Positions 1-9,100 of a stretch of DNA of 32,774 bases are shown piece after piece. The stretch is taken from assembly GCA_019038815.1 (NCBI GenBank), contig JAHOYS010000382.1, positions 1-32,774 of the forward strand. The letters run 5' to 3'. The stretch's first letter is position 1, and every line of letters starts with the position of its first letter. The notes under the pieces are model-generated. The model saw only the letters and a list, made by a program, of their open reading frames with translations. It was not told the DNA's origin and searched no databases. This DNA comes from Desulfobacterales bacterium. Lineage in GTDB: Bacteria; Desulfobacterota; Desulfobacteria; Desulfobacterales; Desulfobacteraceae. A program made the position numbers and the translations under genes.

Positions 1-103
1 ACTCCCCCGATTTTACCTTGGAGCAGTGTAAAAAAAATTAGGCGGTGGATTTGGGGTCTTTTAACTGATTGCCTAAGCAGGATAATTGTGATAAAAAAAT
101 TTG

Positions 104-880
104 ATGACTCAAATTATCAGTATAGCAAACCAGAAAGGGGGCGTTGGTAAAACAACGACCTCAGTAAATCTTTCAGCCTCTCTTGCCAAAATCGGAAAAA
201 AAGTATTGCTTGTTGATTGTGATTCCCAGGCAAATGCCACAACAGGTATGGGAATTGATAAGCCATCCCTTGAAAATTCTCTTTATCAGGGACTTATTGG
301 CGAGGCCGGGGTTGATGACATTGTTTATCCGACAATGTTACCCAAATTGATGATGATTCCGGCCGATATCGATCTTATTGGATTTGAAATTGAGATGGTG
401 TCGGAAAGGGATAGAGAAAAAAAACTTAAAGATCTTCTGGGGCAGACAAAAGAAAGGTATGATTATATTATCATTGATTGTCCGCCGGCTTTAAGTTTGT
501 TGACATTGAATGCGTTTACAGCTTCAGATGCCGTCTTGATACCCCTGCAAAGTGAATTTTATGCCCTTGAAGGTCTGAGTCAGCTGCTGGATACCATAAA
601 ACGAGTCAAGTCATCTTTTAATCCCGGGTTGAAAATTAATGGAATTCTTTTGACTATGTATGATCAAAGAACAAATCTTGCTAAACATGTTGTTGAAGAT
701 GCGAGAAAATATTTCAAGGATATGGTTTTCAAAACAAAGATACCGCGTAATGTAAAGCTTGGAGAGGCACCGAGCTATGGATTGCCGGCAATATTATATG
801 ATAAACATTCAAAAGGATCAAAAAGTTATATTACTTTTGCAAGGGAATTTTTAACCCGGAGGTCACAAGCAAAAAAATGA
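104..880 (+). CDS. parA: Chromosome-partitioning ATPase ParA/Soj
   Basis: KGGVGKTTTSVNLSASL deviant Walker A and IIIDCPPALSLLTLNAF Walker B region. The ORF track starts at a TTG (101); ATG at 104 is the more likely start. Confidence 0.95.
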   Translation: MTQIISIANQKGGVGKTTTSVNLSASLAKIGKKVLLVDCDSQANATTGMGIDKPSLENSLYQGLIGEAGVDDIVYPTMLPKLMMIPADIDLIGFEIEMVSERDREKKLKDLLGQTKERYDYIIIDCPPALSLLTLNAFTASDAVLIPLQSEFYALEGLSQLLDTIKRVKSSFNPGLKINGILLTMYDQRTNLAKHVVEDARKYFKDMVFKTKIPRNVKLGEAPSYGLPAILYDKHSKGSKSYITFAREFLTRRSQAKK

Positions 881-1746
881 CAAAAAAGAAAAAGAAAAAC
901 ACTGGACTGGGACGGGGAATTTCAGCACTGATTCCTGATGTTGAAACCCTTGAAGGCAACTCTGATTTTCTTATGTGCCCTGTTGGGGATATTGCACCTA
1001 ACAGGTATCAGCCCAGAACTGTATTCAGCCGGGAAGAACTTGACAGATTAAAGGAATCTATTGCACTGCGGGGTGTTTTACAGCCTTTATTAGTAAGGCA
1101 CCTTGATGACTCCTATGAGTTGATAGCAGGAGAGAGAAGACTTCGTGCCGCCAGGGAAGCTAATTTGACCCATGTGCCCGTGTTTGTAAAAAACTTGACC
1201 GATGAACAGGTACTGGAAGTTTCCATTATTGAGAATATCCAAAGAGAGGATTTAAATGTTCTTGAAGAGGCAGAGGCTTATCATCGATTGATTCATGAGT
1301 TTAATTATACCCAGGAAAAAGTTGCCAAAAAAATTGGAAAGAACCGTTCTACCATCGCAAATCTGATTCGCCTTAGAAGCCTTCCCCAGGTGATTAAAGA
1401 CAGTCTGATTGCCGAAAAAATATCTATGGGACATGCAAGAGCCCTGTTAGGGGCAGGTTCCCAGGAAAACCAGATTTATCTTTTTAAAATAGTCCTTGAA
1501 AAAGAGTTGTCTGTAAGGCAGACGGAAAAACTTGTCAACAATGTCAAACAAGAACCCCAAAGATTGCAGAAAAAAATATCTGCTGTAGAAAAGAAACTTC
1601 TTGAAGAGACCTGTTTAATCCTTTCCAATCGAATCAAATCCAACGTCAGGATTAAAAAGAACGGAGATAAAGGTAAAATAGAAATCAATTTTAAATCAAG
1701 AACAGAGTTTCAACGCCTGATCGATCTTTTGACTAATCTTTCATGA
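877..1746 (+). CDS. parB: ParB/Spo0J-family chromosome-partitioning protein
   Basis: GLGRGISALI N-terminus, GVLQPLLVR, ELIAGERRLRAAREA and IIENIQREDLNVLEEAEAY ParB signatures. 4-nt ATGA overlap with parA. Confidence 0.95.
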   Translation: MTKKKKKNTGLGRGISALIPDVETLEGNSDFLMCPVGDIAPNRYQPRTVFSREELDRLKESIALRGVLQPLLVRHLDDSYELIAGERRLRAAREANLTHVPVFVKNLTDEQVLEVSIIENIQREDLNVLEEAEAYHRLIHEFNYTQEKVAKKIGKNRSTIANLIRLRSLPQVIKDSLIAEKISMGHARALLGAGSQENQIYLFKIVLEKELSVRQTEKLVNNVKQEPQRLQKKISAVEKKLLEETCLILSNRIKSNVRIKKNGDKGKIEINFKSRTEFQRLIDLLTNLS

Positions 1747-3458
1747 AAATAGTTGTCGCGAAAACCGCTGGATTTTGTATGGGAGTCCGGCGCGCTGTGG
1801 ATATGGTGTTGGATGCATCCAACTTGTCTTCTGACCCGATTTATACCTATGGTCCTTTGATCCATAATCCCCATGTCCTTGCCATGCTTGAAGAAAAAAA
1901 GATTTTCAGAATTGATAAAATCCCTGAAAAGGGGAGTGGTATTGTTCTTGTCCGGGCACACGGGGTTCCGCCGGACGATAAAAAAGCCTTGGAGGATGCC
2001 GGTTTTACTGTGATAGATGCGACCTGCCCCAGGGTGGTAAGGGTCCAGGTGATTATTAGTAAATATGCCCGGAAAGGCTATTCAACTATTATTATCGGAG
2101 ATGAGAAACACCCGGAAGTGGTGGGTCTTTTAGGCTATGCAAAAGGAAACGGGCATACCATCACATCCATAGATCAGCTTTCCACACTACCCAGGTTTAA
2201 AAATGCCATCGTGGTTGCCCAAACGACTCAGGATACGGGCTTTTATGATGGAATAAAAGCCTGGTGTGAGGCTCATGCACCTCATTATGAGATATTTGAT
2301 ACTATTTGTGGCTCCACTGAAAAAAGGCAGGCTGAAATCCGAACGCTTGGCAAGGAAAATGATGCGGTCGTTGTTGTTGGCGGGAAACAAAGCGGAAACA
2401 CAAAACGGCTGGCCCAGATCGCATCCCAGACAGGGAAACTCACAGCCCATATTGAGGATGTTACCCAAATTGATTATGAGAAATTGTCATCAGTCGGTTC
2501 TGTCGCGATAACAGCCGGGGCTTCTACACCAAACTGGATCATTAATGACGCATACGTTCAGATAGAAAACAACCTTCAACGGCAGCATCCTGCCCGGGTA
2601 CTTTTATTTTTAATCCGCGATTTCTTATTGAAAACCAATATAATGGCCGCAGCAGGCGCAGGTTTTTTGACCTATGCGTGTTCTGTACTTCAAGGGATTG
2701 ATCAAAATCTGCATCATGCTGTGATAGCCATGCTGTATGTGCTTTCAATGCAGATACTGAATAATTTATTCACTGTTAAGCCTGATAAATATAATCATCC
2801 CCAAAGGGCACTTTTTTATAAGAAAAATCGAGTGTGCCTGTGGTTTGTTGCTGTTTTATCAGGTGTGGCAGGTCTTAGCCTTAGCTTTATTACAACCGGG
2901 GCATTGTCTTTTTTTATTCTGTTTGTCATGAGCCTTTTGGGGTTGTCATACAATTTTAAAATCATTCCTTTACCATTAAAAAAAGGACAGATTGGCCGAT
3001 TAAAAGATATTTCCGGCTCAAAAACCATTCTGATTACCATTGCCTGGGGAACAGTCACCTGCCTTTTGCCGGCAGTGGCAAATCAAAGTAATTTGCTGTC
3101 TGTCGCAATGGTGTTCTTATTTGCTGTCGGCCTGGTATTTGCGAGAACAGCCTTTTTTGATATTCTTGCCATTCAGGGTGACAGAATTACCGGAAAAGAA
3201 ACCCTTCCCATCCTTTTAGGAGAAAAGGCAAGTTTTAGAATCATACAATATGTTTTGATAGCGGATATGGGTATTGTTTTTTTGACATTTTTTACCGATC
3301 TATTGGTAAACAAAGCTTTTTTTCTTGCTTCCATTCCCTTTTTTATGTTTTTGTTAATAAAATTTTTTCAAAAAGACAGCCTTATCCCAGGTGTGCATCT
3401 GGAATTTTTTATTGAATTTTTATTTATTGCCGCTGGATTGACAGCCATTTTAATCTAA
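1743..3458 (+). CDS. ispH: Fusion: 4-hydroxy-3-methylbut-2-enyl diphosphate reductase (IspH/LytB) + C-terminal UbiA-like membrane prenyltransferase domain
   Basis: N-terminal ~280 aa: GFCMGVRRAV, ATCPRV, DTICGSTEKRQ (three Fe-S Cys) and AITAGASTPNWI. C-terminal ~290 aa: multi-TM with FFDILAIQGDRITGKETLPILLG, a UbiA second-motif-like segment. 4-nt overlap with parB. Confidence 0.88.
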   Translation: MKIVVAKTAGFCMGVRRAVDMVLDASNLSSDPIYTYGPLIHNPHVLAMLEEKKIFRIDKIPEKGSGIVLVRAHGVPPDDKKALEDAGFTVIDATCPRVVRVQVIISKYARKGYSTIIIGDEKHPEVVGLLGYAKGNGHTITSIDQLSTLPRFKNAIVVAQTTQDTGFYDGIKAWCEAHAPHYEIFDTICGSTEKRQAEIRTLGKENDAVVVVGGKQSGNTKRLAQIASQTGKLTAHIEDVTQIDYEKLSSVGSVAITAGASTPNWIINDAYVQIENNLQRQHPARVLLFLIRDFLLKTNIMAAAGAGFLTYACSVLQGIDQNLHHAVIAMLYVLSMQILNNLFTVKPDKYNHPQRALFYKKNRVCLWFVAVLSGVAGLSLSFITTGALSFFILFVMSLLGLSYNFKIIPLPLKKGQIGRLKDISGSKTILITIAWGTVTCLLPAVANQSNLLSVAMVFLFAVGLVFARTAFFDILAIQGDRITGKETLPILLGEKASFRIIQYVLIADMGIVFLTFFTDLLVNKAFFLASIPFFMFLLIKFFQKDSLIPGVHLEFFIEFLFIAAGLTAILI

Positions 3459-4348
3459 ATTTTTGCTTTCAAAACTTTAATTTTTTCGTCTTTTTTTTGC
3501 CATAAATCGTTCAGCCAGATAAAAAAACGGTTTTTATACTCGGGATCATTAAAATAATCTCCGGTCAGAGAATCAGTCAAGGAGATGACGTCAAAGTCAA
3601 TAATAATTTTATCGACCCTGCCTGAAATATATTGCCAGAATGTGGGGATTTTATCCGGGTACACAATAGTGACATCAATGATTTTATGAAGGTAATCACC
3701 CATGGAGCCCAGGACAAAAGCAACCCCACCGGCTTTCGGGATCAAAAGGTGATTGAAATGATTGTTTTGGGAATTATTTTTACGCTGTGTGAATCTTGTT
3801 CCTTCGACAAAATTCATGATAGAGACCGGCGTATGTTTAAATTTTTCACATGCTTTTTTTGTGCTGGCAAGATCTTTATTTTTTAGATGGGGTTTTTCCT
3901 CCAATTGTTTTTTTGAATATCGTTTCATAAAAGGAAAATCCAATGCCCACCAGGCAAGCCCCAGGAACGGAACCCAGATCAATTCTTTTTTTAAGAAAAA
4001 TTTCAGCATGGGGATCTTTTGATTTAATGTTGTCTGCAATGCTAAAATGTCCACCCAGGACTGGTGATTGGAAATCACCAGGTACCATTCTTTTTTTTCT
4101 AATTTTTCAAGCCCCCGGATATCCCATTCTATTTTACAGAACAGTTTTGAGTTGAATGAATTAACTCCTATCCAGAGAGTGGCAATGGATATCAGGATGT
4201 TGTCAAGAATCACAACAACTGAGTTGATCGGGGTAAGAAATTTGAAAAAAGAAACTATAATCAATGGGATGGTTAAAGAGATGGTATTCACAGTGTATAA
4301 TAATATTGACAAAACGCCTTTGATTGAGTGCGGTAGAAAATATAACAT
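3455..4348 (-). CDS. Lysophospholipid/1-acylglycerol-3-phosphate-type acyltransferase (PlsC/LPLAT family)
   Basis: NHQSWVDILALQ (HX4D) and NFVEGTRFT (FPEGTR-like) motifs with N-terminal TM segments. Only 8 nt downstream of the sigma-54 regulator gene. Confidence 0.9.
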   Translation of the reverse strand: MLYFLPHSIKGVLSILLYTVNTISLTIPLIIVSFFKFLTPINSVVVILDNILISIATLWIGVNSFNSKLFCKIEWDIRGLEKLEKKEWYLVISNHQSWVDILALQTTLNQKIPMLKFFLKKELIWVPFLGLAWWALDFPFMKRYSKKQLEEKPHLKNKDLASTKKACEKFKHTPVSIMNFVEGTRFTQRKNNSQNNHFNHLLIPKAGGVAFVLGSMGDYLHKIIDVTIVYPDKIPTFWQYISGRVDKIIIDFDVISLTDSLTGDYFNDPEYKNRFFIWLNDLWQKKDEKIKVLKAKI

Positions 4349-4356
4349 AAAAAGAG

Positions 4357-5841
4357 TCAGGCTTTTTTAAAATTCATGATATGTTTTTTTATAGTTCTTC
4401 TATCCAGCCCTGTCAGTTTTGCGACCTTTTCGTATGTGCCGGCATCATCGTACAAAAGCTTGCAATATCCTGATACCAGGGATGACACTAAAATATCCCG
4501 GTCTGAAATCCCTTGTAAAAGTTTCTGTTTCAAGGAGGCGGTTTTTTCTTCGTCTTTTTGTTTGCCTTTATAGTCCCGTCTTAACAGAACACTTCTGACA
4601 CACTGTTCAAGCTCCCGAACATTTCCTGGCCATTGATAATCCTTTCCAAGCCGGCGGTCAATAATTCTTTTAACTTTCAGGATTAATTTTTCAGAATGGG
4701 TACCGGCCATTTTTTTTATGGTGAAATCAAGAAGGTCATCGATTTCAGATGGGTTTTCCCTGATTCTGGTTCTAAGGGGCGGTACTTCAATGATATCGGA
4801 ACACAGCCTGTAATAAAAATCGTCCCTGAATACCTTGCCGCTGAGAATATCTTTTTTAGGCCGGTTGGTGGCAGCAATGACCCTTCCGTTAAATCTTGAT
4901 TTTTCATGGGTACCGACAGGGGAAAAGCTTCTCTCCTGGAGAACTCTTAACAGTTTGATCTGTACATGGCTGGGGATTTCACCGATTTCATCTAAGAGGA
5001 TGGAGCCATGAGGACTGCACCGGTCAAACACACCCTGGTAATTATCGACAGCCCCGGTAAATGCACCTTTTGTATGCCCGAACAGTTCTGATTCGAGCAG
5101 GGTCTCAGGATACTGGGAAAGGTTCAGGGAAGAAAAGGCCCGGGTGAAGCTCTGGGTAAAACATTGCTTTTTTGTATCAAAGGGAATGTATCCGCTTCTG
5201 CCGATAGCTTTGGCAGCCGTACCCTTTCCCGTGCCGGTTTCACCCAGAAGCAGAGTAGAAAAATCCTCCATCTTGTCCCATAGAAATTTGTTGTATAGAT
5301 CAAAATTATAAGTGAAAACATTGTACCATAAATGTTTTTTCAGCTTTTGCATACATGGGCTGTTTCCCACAAGGGAGTTGGAAATAAAGTAAAAGGCCCG
5401 TCTGAGTTGATAGGAAAGGGCAAAATAATGGGGGATGCTCTTAGCGTCAAATCCATTTGTATGGAGCATGTGCATGGCTTTTTCAGCAAAGGGAACCTTG
5501 ATTGGTGTGTCTTCGGCCTTGATTTGATCCTTTATCAGCTGGTCAAAATCATCCTTGAATTTGTAAAAGAGATCAAACAGGAATACAATCGTGATGATTT
5601 CCTTATCCTGGTCGTGAAATGCGTTGATATTGGCACGACCCTGGCTTTCAAGTTTTTTTATCCTGTGGTCCACTTCTTTAATACATTGATCAATACTCTC
5701 CCGCCTGGAAGCTGAAGGGAAAAGGCCTGCTATTTTAAGATCAAGTTTTTCTCTTAAATCGCTGAACGGGTTTGCAAAAGCGGCATTATAGACTGTCTTG
5801 AAAAAGTGGCGTTCTTCTGAATTAAGTGTTGCTTTTTTCAA
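4357..5841 (-). CDS. Sigma-54-dependent transcriptional activator (AAA+ enhancer-binding protein) with an unrecognised N-terminal domain
   Basis: Walker A GETGTGKG, ESELFGHTKGAFTGA (intact GAFTGA loop), GSILLDEIGEIP Walker B, FRDDFYYRL, WPGNVRELEQ and C-terminal HTH YEKVAKLTGLDRRTIKKHI. Confidence 0.93.
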   Translation of the reverse strand: MKKATLNSEERHFFKTVYNAAFANPFSDLREKLDLKIAGLFPSASRRESIDQCIKEVDHRIKKLESQGRANINAFHDQDKEIITIVFLFDLFYKFKDDFDQLIKDQIKAEDTPIKVPFAEKAMHMLHTNGFDAKSIPHYFALSYQLRRAFYFISNSLVGNSPCMQKLKKHLWYNVFTYNFDLYNKFLWDKMEDFSTLLLGETGTGKGTAAKAIGRSGYIPFDTKKQCFTQSFTRAFSSLNLSQYPETLLESELFGHTKGAFTGAVDNYQGVFDRCSPHGSILLDEIGEIPSHVQIKLLRVLQERSFSPVGTHEKSRFNGRVIAATNRPKKDILSGKVFRDDFYYRLCSDIIEVPPLRTRIRENPSEIDDLLDFTIKKMAGTHSEKLILKVKRIIDRRLGKDYQWPGNVRELEQCVRSVLLRRDYKGKQKDEEKTASLKQKLLQGISDRDILVSSLVSGYCKLLYDDAGTYEKVAKLTGLDRRTIKKHIMNFKKA

Positions 5842-5994
5842 TTCGATTCTCCATCAGCTATCATTGCCGTTAATGTGCAATTTTGTACACCTCATATGCA
5901 TAAAATGCAAGAAAAAATTTGCTGCCTGGCAGTTCAAAAAGAAAAATAAAGTAAAAAACACTATTATTTATGTTGGTTATGTCTTTCAAGGGGT

Positions 5995-6011
5995 TTGGCA
6001 CAATACTTGAA
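5995..6011 (+). promoter_or_regulatory. Candidate sigma-54 (-24/-12) promoter for the megasynthase gene
   Basis: TTGGCACAATACTTGAA versus consensus YTGGCAC-N5-TTGCW; one mismatch in the -12 GC. On the strand reading into 6104 and divergent from a GAFTGA activator gene. Confidence 0.6.
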
Positions 6012-6103
6012 GTATATGATTAGGATTTAAGTAATTAAGTTAACGTGAATTTTCATGGCTGTACCATGGAAATGAAACCAAAAATAAATTATGGAGAACA
6101 CTT

Positions 6104-9100
6104 ATGATTAGAAGAATACTGAATTCAAGACTTCCTTTAATGGTTTATAACCCTGTAAAGGTGTTTGATGTAAAGTATTTTAAAAAGATTTTCAACGCTG
6201 GCGCTCTTCCGGTATTTGATACAGAATTTTTAACCCATGACGATATACTTCAAAACGCCTTGTTGCTTTCCAAAGAAAAATTTAGTTTTGGTATCAGGCT
6301 TTCAACCCATGATAATGAGCTGATCGAAAAAATCAAACAGCAGCAGATGATGAATCTTGATCTTTTAATTTCCCCTCTTACAAAAGATGATACGCCTGCA
6401 GAATTCAGTAATTTCAGCGACACTAAAATCGTTCTTGAAATCAAGGACATTAATATCAATGACAGGATAAAAGCGGTATCTCCCCATGCCTTGATTTTAA
6501 AAGGAAATGAAGCCGGCGGAAAGGTTTCAAAATATTCTTCTTTTGTTTTGATGCAATGGTATTTGAAAAATAGTGAATTACCGATATTTATCCATGGCGG
6601 TGTCGGAAGATATACGGCTGCCGGTATGTTTGCAGCAGGTGTTTCAGGTCTTGTCATGGACAGCCAGTTTCTTATGACGGATGAAGCCCCGGTATCGGAT
6701 AATTTTAAAAAGCTTTTGGCCATGGTGGATGAAAGTGATTCCACTGAAATTAACTATAAAGGCAGCGACATTTACCGGGTGTTTGCAAAACTGGGTACTA
6801 AAATTGTTAAAGACCTGAAACTTGCCGCAGTTGAATTTGGTGATGATCCAAATGGCAGACAAAAGATTTATGAAGCCATCGCGGATAATATGGCAGCCTT
6901 TGACAACGAGGACACCCCGTTTATCCAGTCCCTTTTTTACCTGGGCCAGGATGGCGTATTTGCCAAGGATTTTGTAAAAGAGTCAACAAGTCTCAAAGAA
7001 ATTATTTCAAGTTTTTTCAAATCCATTGGTGAGAACTTAAATTTTATTGATAATAACGATCCCATAAAACCGGGTTCACCATTTGCCAAGGATCAGGGAA
7101 CCAAATTCCCGTTAATCCAGGGACCCATGGCAAATATTTCAGATAACTCTGATTTTGCAAATAAGGTTCTAAAAGAGGGAGCATTGCCGTTTTTTGCAGT
7201 GGGAAGTCTTCCTGAACAGCTGGCGGACGATATGCTCAAAGACGGTGCCAAAAAAGTAGATAATTTTGGTGCCGGACTTGTGGGGATTGAAGCGTTTAAT
7301 CCCGCGGTAAAACAACATCTGGACATGGTTAAAAAATATAAGGTTCCCTATGCTCTTTTTGCAGGAGGGATTCCTTCCCAGGCGGTAGAACTTGAAGAAG
7401 CAGGAACCAAAACTTATTTGCATACCCCATCAGTATCCATGATGGAAAATGCCCTGAAAAGCGGATGCAGACGGTTTATTTTTGAAGGCGGGGAAGCAGG
7501 CGGTCATGTGGGCACTCTTTCTTCCATGGTTCTGTGGGAAGATGCCATTGCTACATTGATCAATAAAAATTATGATCTTACTGGTTTATACCTGGTATTT
7601 GCCGGCGGTATCTCCACCTGTTTTGCATCATTTTTTATTTCAGGGCTCACATCCTTTCTTGCGGCTAAAGGGGCAAAAATCGGTATCCAGGTGGGAACTG
7701 CCTACCTTTTTGCCGATGAAATCGTGGCAACCAAAAGTATTAAACCTCAGTACCAGGAAATTATTATCAGGGAAAATGAGACCATGGTCATCGGCAAAAG
7801 CTTAGGGCTGGCATCCAGGACCGCGCCCACCGAGTTTGCCCGAAGGATGGTTGAAAATGAAACCCGGATGATGAAAAACAAGGAAAGCCTGAAAACAAGA
7901 AAGCGTGTCTTTGAAAAGAAAAATATAGGTTCGCTGCTGATAGGTGCAAAAGGGTTCCTGCCGGATTTTAAAAACCCCGGACCTGAGAATTACACCTGGT
8001 TTGAAGATGAAGAACACAAAGAAAAGGGCAATTTTCTTGTGGGGGACAGCCTGGCCTTTTTTGATCGGTCAGTCACTATAAAACAGATCCACGATAAATA
8101 CTTTGAAGCCAAATCAGCACTTTATACAAATATTAATTTTCTTGAAATATTTTCAAGTTCAAAAAATAAAATTAATGATGAAATTGCCGTGGTGGGTATC
8201 GGTTGTACCCTGCCGGATGCCGATGATCCGGACAGTTTGTGGGAAAATATTTTAAACAAAAAATATTCCATCAGCCAGATACCGGATTCAAGACTTGACC
8301 ACGATCTTTATTATGACCCTGACAAAAGTGCGGAAGATAAAACCTACACCACCCTTGCAGGACATGTAGACCATTTTGAGTTTGAGTGGGAACGGTTCGG
8401 GTATGCTGAAGGCAAAGAAAAAAGACTTTCCCGCAGTCAGAAAATGGTGTTGCAGACTGCATATAAGGCAGTTGAGAATGCAGGATTTCTGGGAGATGAT
8501 AATCGCCTGGCCTGTGATGATCCTGCAAGAACTGCCGTTATTATTGCCACCTGCCTTTCCAATGAGCTGGGAAATGACCTTCAGCTTAAATACTGGTATC
8601 CACAACTTGTTTCCATGATGGAGAAAACAGATGAATATCAGATCTTAAGTGATGAAGAAAAAGAGGGAGTCAAACAAGCTTTAATGGAAGGCCTGGAAGG
8701 GGAGAACAAAGGATATGATCCTGTCCATGGCATGCTTTTGAACATTGAAGCCTCAAGGATTGCCCGGCACTTAGGTATCCGGGGCGCAAATTATGTCGTG
8801 GATGCTGCCTGCGCATCCTCTGTCACTGCACTTGACGCTGCAACAGATGAACTTTTGTCCGGTGAACACGACCAGGTCATTGTGGGTGGGGTAAATACCA
8901 ATCTGACACCTGAAGCCTTTGTTGGATTTGCAAAAATGGGAACCTTGTCAAAGGTTGGGTCATTCCCTTTTGACGAGCGGGCTGACGGGTTCATCCTGGG
9001 AGAGGGTTCGGTTGTTTTTGTATTAAAAAGAATGAAAGATGCGATCAGGGACAAGAACCGTATTCTGGGTATTATCAATTCCATTGGTTCAAGTTCTGAC

